Made by a program: the position numbers and the translations under genes. The notes under the pieces are model-generated. The model saw nothing but the letters and a program-made list of their open reading frames with translations, was not told the origin of the DNA and searched no databases. Shown here in pieces: positions 8,481-17,951 of a stretch of 64,000 nt of DNA; position 1 is the first letter of the stretch, and every line of letters starts with the position of its first letter. This stretch comes from Glaciimonas soli (GTDB taxonomy: Bacteria > Pseudomonadota > Gammaproteobacteria > Burkholderiales > Burkholderiaceae_D). The stretch spans positions 930,001 to 994,000 of the forward strand of contig NZ_WINI01000001.1 in assembly GCF_009497155.1 (NCBI RefSeq), read 5' to 3'.

Positions 8481-8691
8481 TTACATCTGCTTTTTCAAAT
8501 AACCGGACGAATGTATAGTTGGCACGAACCAAGGTGTGCATCCACATAGATCAGACTAAGCGTCAGGCCAGATACCGCAAACAGCGCCTAAGCAATTAAA
8601 TAGCAAATCCATGCAAGTTGCACAAACATAGCAACGCTATGCTGCCAACGCAGCCCCCCCCCCTCCCACACACAAAAAAAACCGAGCGCCC

Positions 8692-8724
8692 ATAAAAAAA
8701 CACCCGAAGATTTCTCTTCGGGTG
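8692..8724 (-). terminator. Intrinsic terminator of TonB receptor 1
   Basis: CACCCGAAGA / TCTTCGGGTG (8701-8710 with 8715-8724) form a 10-bp stem; on the minus strand it is followed by a run of seven T. Confidence 0.9.
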
Positions 8725-8778
8725 CAAATCATCACTATTTTTGATACCTACTACAACTAACTGACTATCTTCTTACCA

Positions 8779-11517
8779 TCAGAAGAATTTGTAGTTAGCA
8801 CGAACGAAGAACGCGCGTCCGATTGGGTCTGAGTAACGTGCGTCGTAACCGTATTGGAAGTTATCCGTTACGTTACTAGGCTGTGGCATGGTGTTGAACA
8901 GATTTTTGATACCTGCAGTCAAAGTCAAGTTCCTGAAGCCTGTATAAGTGCCAGAGGCGTTATACAGTGTGTATGAACCTACATGATGATTAGCAAAGCC
9001 AGGAGTCACATTCAAATTTTCATCCTGATAACCGGTTTGGAATGATTGTTGAACGACAGCACTCCAAGGACCTCGGCTCCAGGTCGCTGTAGCTGTATGC
9101 TTCCAACGGAAAATCACTGATGCATTGGAGTAAACAGCCAAATTATTAATGTATTGACCGCCAGCTTCAGTCTGGTAGTCATACTTCATCACATAAGTAC
9201 CGTCCAGAGCCAATCCAAAATTGCCCCAATCGGTCTTAGCACTACGCCATGCAAATCCAAAGTCGATACCATTCGTTTTGGTATTTCCTAAGTTGTAATT
9301 GGTATCAAGCACATACTCCAAAGCGCCTGTCACTGGATTACGAACGTACAAATTGGCGTACTTAATAGGATTAGCAAAAATATCCGCTTCAGGAATCACT
9401 GACACTTGATTCTTCAGTTGGATATTCCAGTAATCGATAGACATCGTCACATTCTTCACAGGCTCAAATACTGTACCCAAAGTAAATGTTGTTGATTTCT
9501 CTGGTTGCAGATTTGGGTTACCGCCTTGCAATTTATAAAATTGCTGATTACAAGCTTGCGCAGCATTCGCACCTGGAATGGCTACACCGCCTGGGCATAA
9601 GGTCGGGTCATTGTAAGACGATTGTGTAAATGTCTTGCTTTGCGGATCATTGAGTTCATACAAACTTGGCGCGCGGAAACCAGTGCTATACGAAGTTCTG
9701 AACAGCAATTGTTCCATAGGCTGAAAACGCAATGCAATCTTCGGATTGAAAGTACCACCGGCATCACTGTAATGGTCGTAACGTGCCGCCAGTTGCATAT
9801 CCAGATTCTTGACGATAGGCACGCTAAGTTCAGTAAATACAGCGCCAACGTTGCGACTACCTGCCGCATTTTGCGCGTCGGCACCACCAGTACTAGCATC
9901 CAGACTAGCCAATGGTTGATGCACATCGTATGAAGCACTTTCATGCCGTGCTTCAGCACCGATCGCAAAGCCTAAGTCTCCAGCAGGCAAAGTAGCGATA
10001 CTACGACTTGCGGTGAAATCCAGCGTTTCTGTTTGTGTTTTTGCACTTTCATACACGCCCGACAGACCGGCTTGATTGAGTAACGCAGTACCCGCCGCAG
10101 TTTGTGGACCGAACGGATTGAGCGTGCCGTTCCAGAAACCCTCTCTGATCATACTGTTGTTGAGGTAACCGCCATTGAGTGAATCTTTGGCCGTGCTTTG
10201 CGCGTAAGCAGCACCGGTTTTATAGTCCCATCCTGCGACAGTACCATCCAACGCCACCAGGAAACGATCGCTGGCATTTTGAGATTCATTAACACGAGGA
10301 CCGGCACTGTTTCCGCGCCATGTCAACGATAATGGGTTACCAGTAGTCGAGCCAGAAGCTGCATAAAACGGGCTGCTGCTGTTGATCGCGTAATCAGTCG
10401 CTGGGTCGCCGCTACCATCGCCAACCATTGGATCGGCTGCAATCGTAGTAGTAACTTTACTTTCTGAATGCAGATACTCGAACTTCAAATTATTATCTTC
10501 GTTCAGTTTGAAAGTAGCTTGACCAAGAAACGCCATCTCTACTGTCTTCGGCACAATCCCGATCACTGCCTGCGTGTTGTAACGGCAAAGATCGCCGGCA
10601 CGAACAGAGTTTGCAAAATTACAGCCATTAGCAGCAGATGGATTACCCGATAGGCCTTCTGGCGACACTACATCAAACCAGTTAGCGATTGGGGCAAAAC
10701 TACTAGCCTGATGCGTCCCTGTATTTGGGTTAACGCCACCATAGGAAGAGATCGCGCGTTGCGATGCCATTACCTGATTTTGTTTGTGATAGTCGAATGT
10801 ACCCCAGACGTTATAGCCATCTGCATCCAAATCACCATAACCGCCTGAAATATTGACCCGTTGTTGCGCGCCGCCAGATTGCTGCGGCTCAAAGCCTTCC
10901 GCACTCAAGTTTAAGCCGCTGTATGAACGCTTGGTGATGAAGTTAATTACGCCACCAATCGCATCCGTACCGTAAATCGCCGATGCGCCATCGCGCAAAA
11001 TTTCTACCCGATCCAAAGCAGCGATAGGGATGATATTCAAATCGACCGCAGTGCCATCGAACGCGGCATTCGCCAGGCGACGACCATTTAACAGCACCAG
11101 TGTATGACTTGCGCCCAGACCGCGTAAATCAGCAGCAGAACCAACCGATTTGCTCGAACCGACGTTTGATGAAGTTGTGTAAGAGGATTGATTAGAAGAA
11201 ATCGTTTGCAGTGCTTCTTGTGCTGTAGTCACCCCAGCTTTGGCCAAATCTTCTGTTTTCATCACTGTCACTGGCAATGCGCCCTGTGCAGCAACACGTT
11301 TAATCGACGAACCGGTAATTTCTACCCGTTGCATCGCTGGTTCCGCTTTAGTTTCTGCTACTTTATTCTTTTGTACTTGCGCTGGTGCAGATGTATCAGT
11401 TGTACTTTGAGTTACTTCCTGAGCCATTACAGAATGCGTCATCAAACTTAAGCCAACTACTACGCCGCCTGAAAATAACTGGCGTAGCAACATTGACAAT
11501 TTTCTTTCCACTATCAT
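8779..11517 (-). CDS. TonB-dependent outer-membrane receptor 1
   Basis: This 912-residue outer-membrane transporter would import a large substrate using TonB energy. It has a signal peptide ending HSVMAQE near residue 33 and a linker. The plug begins at QRVEITGSSIKR and contains LRGLGASHTLVLLNGRR and RVEILRDGASAIYGTDAIGG, both typical of plugs. A long beta-barrel ends in the canonical aromatic residue (RANYKFF). GGGGAG lies 6 bases before ATG 11517. It is a close paralogue of the next gene, and the two C-termini are almost identical. No siderophore, cobalamin or sugar genes adjoin, so the substrate is unknown; the neighbouring peptide-import locus makes peptides a possibility. Confidence 0.93.
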   Translation of the reverse strand: MIVERKLSMLLRQLFSGGVVVGLSLMTHSVMAQEVTQSTTDTSAPAQVQKNKVAETKAEPAMQRVEITGSSIKRVAAQGALPVTVMKTEDLAKAGVTTAQEALQTISSNQSSYTTSSNVGSSKSVGSAADLRGLGASHTLVLLNGRRLANAAFDGTAVDLNIIPIAALDRVEILRDGASAIYGTDAIGGVINFITKRSYSGLNLSAEGFEPQQSGGAQQRVNISGGYGDLDADGYNVWGTFDYHKQNQVMASQRAISSYGGVNPNTGTHQASSFAPIANWFDVVSPEGLSGNPSAANGCNFANSVRAGDLCRYNTQAVIGIVPKTVEMAFLGQATFKLNEDNNLKFEYLHSESKVTTTIAADPMVGDGSGDPATDYAINSSSPFYAASGSTTGNPLSLTWRGNSAGPRVNESQNASDRFLVALDGTVAGWDYKTGAAYAQSTAKDSLNGGYLNNSMIREGFWNGTLNPFGPQTAAGTALLNQAGLSGVYESAKTQTETLDFTASRSIATLPAGDLGFAIGAEARHESASYDVHQPLASLDASTGGADAQNAAGSRNVGAVFTELSVPIVKNLDMQLAARYDHYSDAGGTFNPKIALRFQPMEQLLFRTSYSTGFRAPSLYELNDPQSKTFTQSSYNDPTLCPGGVAIPGANAAQACNQQFYKLQGGNPNLQPEKSTTFTLGTVFEPVKNVTMSIDYWNIQLKNQVSVIPEADIFANPIKYANLYVRNPVTGALEYVLDTNYNLGNTKTNGIDFGFAWRSAKTDWGNFGLALDGTYVMKYDYQTEAGGQYINNLAVYSNASVIFRWKHTATATWSRGPWSAVVQQSFQTGYQDENLNVTPGFANHHVGSYTLYNASGTYTGFRNLTLTAGIKNLFNTMPQPSNVTDNFQYGYDARYSDPIGRAFFVRANYKFF

Positions 11518-11582
11518 AGAATCTCCCCCGTTAATAGATCATGTATATGCTTTCGAGAATTGCTGCATAGCAAATTTTCTTT

Positions 11583-11623
11583 ATTTGAAAAGCATTGTTT
11601 ATGATAAACAATATTGTTTCAAA
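11583..11623 (-). promoter_or_regulatory. Nested inverted repeat upstream of TonB receptor 1
   Basis: A perfect palindrome ATTGTTTATGATAAACAAT (11594-11612) sits inside outer arms ATTTGAAA and TTTCAAAT (11583-11590, 11616-11623). It lies 66-106 bases upstream of the receptor ATG and could be an operator or a leader hairpin. No such element is seen before receptor 2. Confidence 0.45.
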
Positions 11624-11778
11624 TGGATACATAATGTTACGGTGAGAAATATATATGTTGGTTTAAGACACAAATATAATATTTAGTGATACAGTTAGAT
11701 ACATTGGGGGAAGTAAAATTAATCCACCAACATTAATATAGCAATGCTATTTATTTATTCCAGCATATTTAAATAAAA

Positions 11779-11808
11779 AAACGCCCAAAGATTACTCTTT
11801 GGGCGTTT
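11779..11808 (-). terminator. Intrinsic terminator of TonB receptor 2
   Basis: AAACGCCCAAAGA / TCTTTGGGCGTTT form a 13-bp stem with a TTAC-type loop; a T-rich tail follows on the minus strand. Confidence 0.9.
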
Positions 11809-11849
11809 AAATTATTACTTACAACAACTACATCATTGCCTTCTTTTCA

Positions 11850-14639
11850 TTAGAAGAACTTATAGTTTGCACGAACAAAGAATGCACGACCGATTGGATC
11901 GTTATAACGCGCGTCGTAACCGTATTGGAAGTTATCCGTTACGTTACTAGGCTGTGGCCCAGTATTGAAAATGTTCTTGATACCGGCAGTCAAGGTTAGA
12001 TTCTTGAAGCCTGTATAAGTACCGGATGCATTGAAAGTTTGATATGCGCCAACATGATGATTCACGAAGCCATCTGTTACGTTCTCATTCTCATCCTGAT
12101 AACCTGTTTGGAATGTTTGCTGTACTACCGCATTCCATGGACCTTGGCTCCAATTCAATGTAGCCGTATGGCGCCAGCGGAAAATCGGGTTACCGTTAGA
12201 ATAGACAGCTAAGTTATTGATGTATGGACCGCCAATTTCTGTCTGATACTCATACTTCGTAACGTAAGTACCATCCAGTGACAATCCAAATTTACCCCAA
12301 TCCGTACGCGGGCCAGCCCAGGCAAAACCAAAGTCGAAACCTTGTGTTTTGGTGTTACCCAAGTTGTAATTGGTATCGATAACATAGTCCAAAGAACCAT
12401 TTGGATTGCGAACATACAAGTTGGCATACTTGACCGGATCAGCAAAAATATCAGCCTCAGGAACCACTGAAACCTGATCCTTGATTTCGATATTAAAGTA
12501 ATCAAGAGATATAGTCACACTCTTCACTGGCTCAAATACTGTACCCAAAGTAAATGTATTTGACTTCTCTGGTTTCAGATTTTCGTTACCGCCTTGCATT
12601 TTCATGAATTGCTGACCGCAAGCCTGTGATGCATTCGCACCTGGAATAGCGACGCCATTTGGACATTGCACTGGATCGTTATAAGACGAATTTGTGAACG
12701 TCAAGCCTTGCGGATCATGCAACTCATACAAACTTGGAGCGCGGAAACCTGTGCTATACGAACCACGGAACAGCAGACTATCCATAGGCTGCCAACGCAA
12801 GGCCACTTTGGGATTGAAAGTACCGCCTGCATCGCTGTAATGGTCGTAACGTGCCGCCAATTGCATATCCAGATTTTTTACAATAGGTACGTCCAGCTCA
12901 GAAAATATAGCACCTACGTTACGACTACCCGCTGTGCTAGTTCCTGGAGATGTACCAATACTTGAATCCGCAGCAGCAAGCACATCATTTACATCATACT
13001 CAGCAGTTTCATGACGTACTTCAGCACCGATCGCAAAGCCTAAGTCACCGGCTGGCAAAGTGGCAATAGTACGACTTGCTGTGAAATCAAGGGACTCAGT
13101 TTTTGTGACGGCGCTTTCATAAGTACCGTACAGATCTGCCGCGTTGAGGTATGCAGTACCTGCAGCGTTCTGCGCGCCAAATGGGTTAATAATGCCGTCC
13201 CAGAGTCCAGCCCTGATCGCGCTATTGTCAAAATAGCCGCCATTGAGGTCATCCCACGCCTTACTTTGAGCAAAAACAGCGCCGGTTTTATAATCCCAAC
13301 CTGCAATAGTGCCATCCAAGGCCGCTACAAAGCGATCTGTAGTATTGTTGGCTTGATTCATACGCTGACCACCAGCAACGCTACGCCAGGTCACTGACAA
13401 CGGGTTGCCTGTAGTAGAACCAGAAGCTGCATAATATGGGCTGCTGCTGTTGATCACAGTGTCAGTCGCAGGATTACCGCTAAAATCACCTACCTGCGGT
13501 TCGCCAGCAATTAAGGTATTTACTTTACTTTGAGAATGCAGATACTCAAACGACAAATTATTATCTTCGTTCAGCTTGATAGTGGCACGACCAAGAACTG
13601 AGATCTCTTCTGTGTCTGGCACAATGGCGATTGTTTGCTGCGAGTTATAACGGCAAGCAGTACCGGCTACAACACCATGCGCAAAGTTACAACCGCTGGC
13701 ATTAGCAGGATTTCCCTCAGCGCCTGTCACAGTATCAAACCAGTTAGCGACTGGCGAGAAACTACTAGCTTCTGTCGTACCAGTATTTGGATTAACACCA
13801 CCCGCAGATGAAATAGCGCGGTTAGATCCCAACACTTGGCTTTGTTTGTGATAATCGACTGTACCCCAGACGTTCCAACCATCTGCATCCAGATCACCGT
13901 AACCACCAGAAACGTTAACCCGTTTTTCAGAGCCACCTTTTTGCTGTGGATCGATACCTTCTGCGCTGACATTCAAGCCGGTGTACGATTTTTTAGTGAT
14001 GAAGTTAATCACGCCACCAATCGCATCTGTACCGTAAATCGCAGAAGCGCCATCACGCAACACTTCAATACGATCCAAAGCACCAATCGGGATAATGTTC
14101 AAATCGACGGAAGAACCATCAAATGCGGCATTTGCCAAACGTCGGCCATTTAACAGCACCAATGTATGGTTAGCACCCAAGCCGCGCAAGTCAGCTGAAG
14201 AACCGGCTGTTTTACTTGTACCAACGTTTGATGAAGTTGTGAAAGATGTTTGGTTAGCCGAAAGTGTTTGCAGCGCTTCTTCTGCAGTAGTTACACCGGT
14301 CTTGGCCAAATCTTCAACCTTCATCACAGTCACTGGCAATGCGCTCTGCGATGCTACGCGGCGAATCGACGAACCAGTGATTTCCACCCGTTGCATACTT
14401 GGATCTGGTTTTTGTACTGCTGCTGGTGCTGCTGGTGCTGCTGGTGCTGTTTGCGTACCATCAGCTTGAGCTAATAATACTGGTTGTGCTACTGTCCCCT
14501 GCGCTTGGATTTGCGAGCTGGCTGCTTGCGCCTGGACTTCTTGCGCTAATACAGAATGCGCCATCAATCCCAAACCAACAGCCATACCGCCTGAAAACAT
14601 CAGCCGTAGTGACTTTGACAATCCCCGTTCCTTCATCAT
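11850..14639 (-). CDS. TonB-dependent outer-membrane receptor 2
   Basis: This is the paralogue of receptor 1. I start it at ATG 14639 (MMKERGLSKSLRLMFSGG), because GGGAG lies 7 bases upstream and the signal peptide then ends HSVLAQE; an earlier in-frame start at 14678 would add a poor leader. The 929-residue protein has a longer linker than receptor 1, with an Ala/Pro/Gln-rich stretch (three APA-type repeats at bases 14415-14445). The plug (MQRVEITGSSIRR, LRGLGANHTLVLLNGRR) and a barrel ending RANYKFF follow. Receptor 1 follows it on the same strand, each with its own terminator, so they are probably separate units arising from a tandem duplication. Substrate unknown. Confidence 0.93.
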   Translation of the reverse strand: MMKERGLSKSLRLMFSGGMAVGLGLMAHSVLAQEVQAQAASSQIQAQGTVAQPVLLAQADGTQTAPAAPAAPAAVQKPDPSMQRVEITGSSIRRVASQSALPVTVMKVEDLAKTGVTTAEEALQTLSANQTSFTTSSNVGTSKTAGSSADLRGLGANHTLVLLNGRRLANAAFDGSSVDLNIIPIGALDRIEVLRDGASAIYGTDAIGGVINFITKKSYTGLNVSAEGIDPQQKGGSEKRVNVSGGYGDLDADGWNVWGTVDYHKQSQVLGSNRAISSAGGVNPNTGTTEASSFSPVANWFDTVTGAEGNPANASGCNFAHGVVAGTACRYNSQQTIAIVPDTEEISVLGRATIKLNEDNNLSFEYLHSQSKVNTLIAGEPQVGDFSGNPATDTVINSSSPYYAASGSTTGNPLSVTWRSVAGGQRMNQANNTTDRFVAALDGTIAGWDYKTGAVFAQSKAWDDLNGGYFDNSAIRAGLWDGIINPFGAQNAAGTAYLNAADLYGTYESAVTKTESLDFTASRTIATLPAGDLGFAIGAEVRHETAEYDVNDVLAAADSSIGTSPGTSTAGSRNVGAIFSELDVPIVKNLDMQLAARYDHYSDAGGTFNPKVALRWQPMDSLLFRGSYSTGFRAPSLYELHDPQGLTFTNSSYNDPVQCPNGVAIPGANASQACGQQFMKMQGGNENLKPEKSNTFTLGTVFEPVKSVTISLDYFNIEIKDQVSVVPEADIFADPVKYANLYVRNPNGSLDYVIDTNYNLGNTKTQGFDFGFAWAGPRTDWGKFGLSLDGTYVTKYEYQTEIGGPYINNLAVYSNGNPIFRWRHTATLNWSQGPWNAVVQQTFQTGYQDENENVTDGFVNHHVGAYQTFNASGTYTGFKNLTLTAGIKNIFNTGPQPSNVTDNFQYGYDARYNDPIGRAFFVRANYKFF

Positions 14640-15893
14640 ATACAACTCCCTGTGGGTAAAAAAATAGTGATGAGTCAAGCTTTATAATTTGCGTTACTTT
14701 ATTTGTATTACTTACCTTGTTACTACTATCGCCTTTTTGGTGCATTGCACAAAATATTCTTCTATATATTCTGATAAAGGAAAATTTTCTGCTTTAAATT
14801 GCCCAATCGACAAATGGTAATTTTGATAGCTGTTAAATATTAACCACCAACAACATTCCCAAGAGCAATAGAGCAATAAGCATGCCACATGAAAATCGTT
14901 CGCCATCAGAGGTAAGTTTTATCTTCAAAAGCGACACACCCACTTTTTTATTCCCACAAGAAATAGGATGTAATCTATTGTTTATTAAGTCCTTTTTGTT
15001 GTGATTTTCTGTAACACCACTGTCATAAAAAAACGCGCTATGCGAAACAATTTTGAGAAAAAGATAAGCATCACATATTGATATGCGTTTTTTGAGGCTG
15101 CACCAAACTGTGCACTGCCCTGCACAAGAATGGTTTTAAATCCAGCAACTCTGCTTCAAACCCAGCAGATTTAAGCAAAAAATCGGGACTGCGATTGAAA
15201 TTGCGGCGGCAGTGACGACTAAAGCTATAGAAATAACTGCTTGTCCCTACACAGGTTTGCACACACCAAAGAACCATTACTCGCCTAGTGTTCAATTCCG
15301 TGCAGTCACTCCCCCTCACCCGCCAACAACCAAGAAGAGCAAGTCGCATTGCACCAATTTGACTGGTAACTACCGAGTAAATAGATCTGATGAGCGAGTA
15401 GATAGATATAAACCTCATAACCAATCTGATTTCCACGACCCACTATCGCCGGCGGGAGCGCTTGCGCACGGAAGAAAAGCTTTTTTGATACCCGTCGTGA
15501 TCACAAACCTTTTTGCCCAGTCATCCTGATCTGCTCTGCATTGGTTTGAGCATTTAAATATCAGCTCAATGCGAACTCATATTCCCTATCGGCGTTTTCA
15601 ACATAAAAATTTAAGCCCGGACTATGTCTTAATGGCCCACACGTAAAAGACCGATTTTATTGCCGAAAAATACAATGGGATTAGAACGTTGGAATCTTGC
15701 AAAAGCAATAAGCATGCCAAATGGAAATAGTTGCTTATTATGGTGTATCCTTTAGCCATAAAAATGGATAATTGCGTATATTTAACGCAAATTTAGACCG
15801 TAACCCATTGTTTATTAAAGGTTTTCCTTGTAATTCTCTGTAACACAACTGTCATGCAGTTGTCATATAAAGCTATAACAAAGGTTGTGAAAG
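14640..15893. other. 1.25-kb gene-free region with a gene remnant
   Basis: No supported intact ORF is present. The left part is the AT-rich leader of TonB receptor 2. From 14872 to about 15178 there is a decayed copy of the leader and first codons of the downstream binding-protein gene. From 15180 to 15700 I see no recognisable structure. From 15704 the intact leader of the first binding-protein gene begins. Confidence 0.75.
14872..15178 (+). pseudogene. Decayed 5' remnant of a peptide-binding-protein gene with its leader
   Basis: This segment aligns in order with 15704-16008. AGCAATAAGCATGCC occurs at 14872 and 15704. The stretch with ATTGTTTATTAA and CTGTAACACCACTGTCAT (about 14970-15025) matches the region just before the intact gene (about 15800-15854). 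TGCACCAAACTGTGCACTGC and then CTTCAAACCCAGCAGA (about 15098-15170) match the signal-peptide and mature N-terminus codons of the intact gene. A possible old ATG is at 15083, but part of the signal peptide is deleted and the frame is broken; similarity stops near 15178. It is best explained as a duplicated fourth paralogue that has been lost apart from its 5' end. Confidence 0.65.
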
Positions 15894-17702
15894 ATGCAAA
15901 TTCCAAATCGTCTTACGAAATTTTTACTTGCACCAATCTGCGCATTGCTCTGCACAATGGTGGTACCAAACACAGCAACAGCTGCATCAAACCCAGCAGA
16001 CCCCAATAAGGTAATTCACTGGGCGGTTGAAGCGCCTGACGATGGTCTCGATATGGTGAAGACCGTCAATTACTACTCTGGCGTATTCGCTGAGTCGATC
16101 TTTGAAACTTTGTTGACCTATGATTATTTGGCGCGTCCCGCCAAACTAATTCCAGGCACGGCGGAGGCAATGCCGGAAGTGTCTAACAGTGGACGCACTT
16201 ATGTGATCCATATCAAAAAAGGCATTTACTTTGCCCCCGACCCAGCCTTCAAAGGCGTGCGGCGCGAACTGACGGCGCAAGACTATGCCTACACATTTAA
16301 GCGCTTCGTTGACCCGCAAAACCGCTCTCCCGCCGCCGGCCTGCTGGAGGGAAAAATCGTCGGCATGGATGCGCTGGAAAAACAAGCCAAGAAAACCGGC
16401 AAGTTTGATTACGATGCGCCAGTAGAAGGTCTGCAAACGCCTGATCGCTATACATTGCGCATCACCCTCAACCAACCTGATTACGACTTTCTCTACGTGT
16501 TAGCGTTTACTGCTTACGGCGCGCAAGCGCGCGAAGCAGTTGATTTCTATGGCGCGCTGACCAACGTGCATCCAGTCGGTACCGGGCCTTATATGTTGTC
16601 GCAATATGTCCCGCGCAGTAAAATCGTGCTGGTCGCCAATCCGGAATACCGTGGCTTTACATGGGATTTCAAATCGTCCGGCGGTGAAGATGCAGCGTAC
16701 GACAAGCAATTGATTAAAGACATGCAAGGCAAGAAAATGCCACAAGTCGGTCGCGTCGAAATCAATATTATCGAAGAAGAACAATCACGCTGGCTGGCAT
16801 TTCAAGGGAAGCAACTGGATTTCGACAAATTGCCAGAATCAGTTGCTCCCAAAGTAATGAATGGCACCGCATTAAAGCCTGAATTTACCGATCAAAATAT
16901 CGGCCTGTATCGCCAGGCCGAGCCAGAACTAACCTATACCTACTTCAATTATCACGATCCTGTCGTCGGTGGCACCAGCCTGGAAAAAAATGCTTTGCGC
17001 CGCGCTATTGCCATGTCCTATAACACCAGACAAGAAATAAGTCTGATACGCAATAATCAGGCAGCTGAAGCACAAATGATGATACCGGTGGGCGTCGTTG
17101 GCCATGATCCCGACTATCGTCGCAGTTATGGCTATGACATTGATCTGGCCAACAAGCTGTTGGATCATTTTGGCTATAAGCGTGGAGCCGATGGCTATCG
17201 CACAACCCCGGACGGTAAACCGCTGATGATCAAAATTGCATCACAACCTTCCGCCAAAGACCAGTCTTATGCAGAAATATGGAAACAGGGCCTGGACAAA
17301 ATCGGCATCCGCGTCGATTTTGTCGTCAGTAATTTTGCCGACAATCTGAAAGCGGCAACTGAGTGCAAACTGATGATATGGAACAGCGCCTGGATCGCTG
17401 ACTTTCCGGAGGGCGATAACTTCATGCAGTTGCTATACGGACCCAATACCGGTCAAGGTAACAATGGTTGCTACACTTCTGATGCCTTCGATGCGCTGTA
17501 CGTGAAAGCCAGAGCCACTCCACCCGGTCCGGAACGCAATGCAATTTATCTCCAGATGAATCGCCAAATGGAAGCGGATACTGCTGTACTGACACAAGTA
17601 TCGCGCACCAGAAGCTGGTTAATCCGCCCATGGGTGAAAGGATTCAAACAGCATCCGATCTTGCATCAGAATTGGCAATATCTGGATGTGGAAAAGCACT
17701 AA
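15894..17702 (+). CDS. Peptide ABC transporter substrate-binding protein 1
   Basis: This 602-residue periplasmic protein belongs to the SBP_bac_5 (OppA/DppA) family. A signal peptide (MQIPNRLTKFLLAPICALL...ATAA) is followed by SNPADPNKVIHWAVEAPDDG. The family motif region ARPAKLIPGTAEAMPEVS...YVIHIKKGIYF leads to HPVGTGPYMLSQYV near residue 225. It is the first of three tandem paralogues that precede one set of permeases and an ATPase. About 250 bases with a hairpin separate it from the second. Some distance, including an M3 peptidase gene, lies between it and the permeases. By family it captures oligopeptides in the periplasm; which peptides is unknown. Confidence 0.93.
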   Translation: MQIPNRLTKFLLAPICALLCTMVVPNTATAASNPADPNKVIHWAVEAPDDGLDMVKTVNYYSGVFAESIFETLLTYDYLARPAKLIPGTAEAMPEVSNSGRTYVIHIKKGIYFAPDPAFKGVRRELTAQDYAYTFKRFVDPQNRSPAAGLLEGKIVGMDALEKQAKKTGKFDYDAPVEGLQTPDRYTLRITLNQPDYDFLYVLAFTAYGAQAREAVDFYGALTNVHPVGTGPYMLSQYVPRSKIVLVANPEYRGFTWDFKSSGGEDAAYDKQLIKDMQGKKMPQVGRVEINIIEEEQSRWLAFQGKQLDFDKLPESVAPKVMNGTALKPEFTDQNIGLYRQAEPELTYTYFNYHDPVVGGTSLEKNALRRAIAMSYNTRQEISLIRNNQAAEAQMMIPVGVVGHDPDYRRSYGYDIDLANKLLDHFGYKRGADGYRTTPDGKPLMIKIASQPSAKDQSYAEIWKQGLDKIGIRVDFVVSNFADNLKAATECKLMIWNSAWIADFPEGDNFMQLLYGPNTGQGNNGCYTSDAFDALYVKARATPPGPERNAIYLQMNRQMEADTAVLTQVSRTRSWLIRPWVKGFKQHPILHQNWQYLDVEKH

Positions 17703-17731
17703 GTAAGAATCTGTCATCATTTTTCTAAATC

Positions 17732-17763
17732 ACCTACATTCCTGACATAGCGGGAATGTAGGT
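17732..17763 (+). terminator. Hairpin between binding-protein genes 1 and 2
   Basis: ACCTACATTCC / GGAATGTAGGT (17732-17742 with 17753-17763) form an 11-bp stem. There is no immediate T-run, so it may be a stabilising or attenuating hairpin that raises expression of gene 1 over the rest. Confidence 0.55.
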
Positions 17764-17951
17764 CACCCCTCCCCTCCGTTTTTACCAAAACGACATGGTT
17801 GGTGTTTTGTCAGAAAAATTGCAATAAATACGCAAATAGATCTGAGAAAGCGCAAATAATCACACATTAGTGATCTGGCACGATGTTTGCTCATTAATGC
17901 TTTGCATGATCAAAACCCAACACATAATAAAAGTCCGGAGATAGAGAAACA

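Larger units (their letters stand above)
8425..8778. other. Gene-free stretch between two convergent genes
   Basis: It holds the terminator of the universal stress gene, an uninterrupted run of ten C at 8654-8663 next to A-tracts, and the terminator of the minus-strand TonB receptor. No convincing ORF is seen. Confidence 0.8.
11518..11849. other. Gene-free AT-rich stretch between the two TonB receptors
   Basis: It contains the leader and nested inverted repeat of receptor 1 and the terminator of receptor 2. Otherwise it is AT-rich with no ORF. Confidence 0.8.

Noticed and set aside
15071-15529. Two opposing frames in the remnant region
   Set aside because: They lie over the decayed binding-protein remnant and unstructured DNA, with no ribosome sites and unnatural composition.
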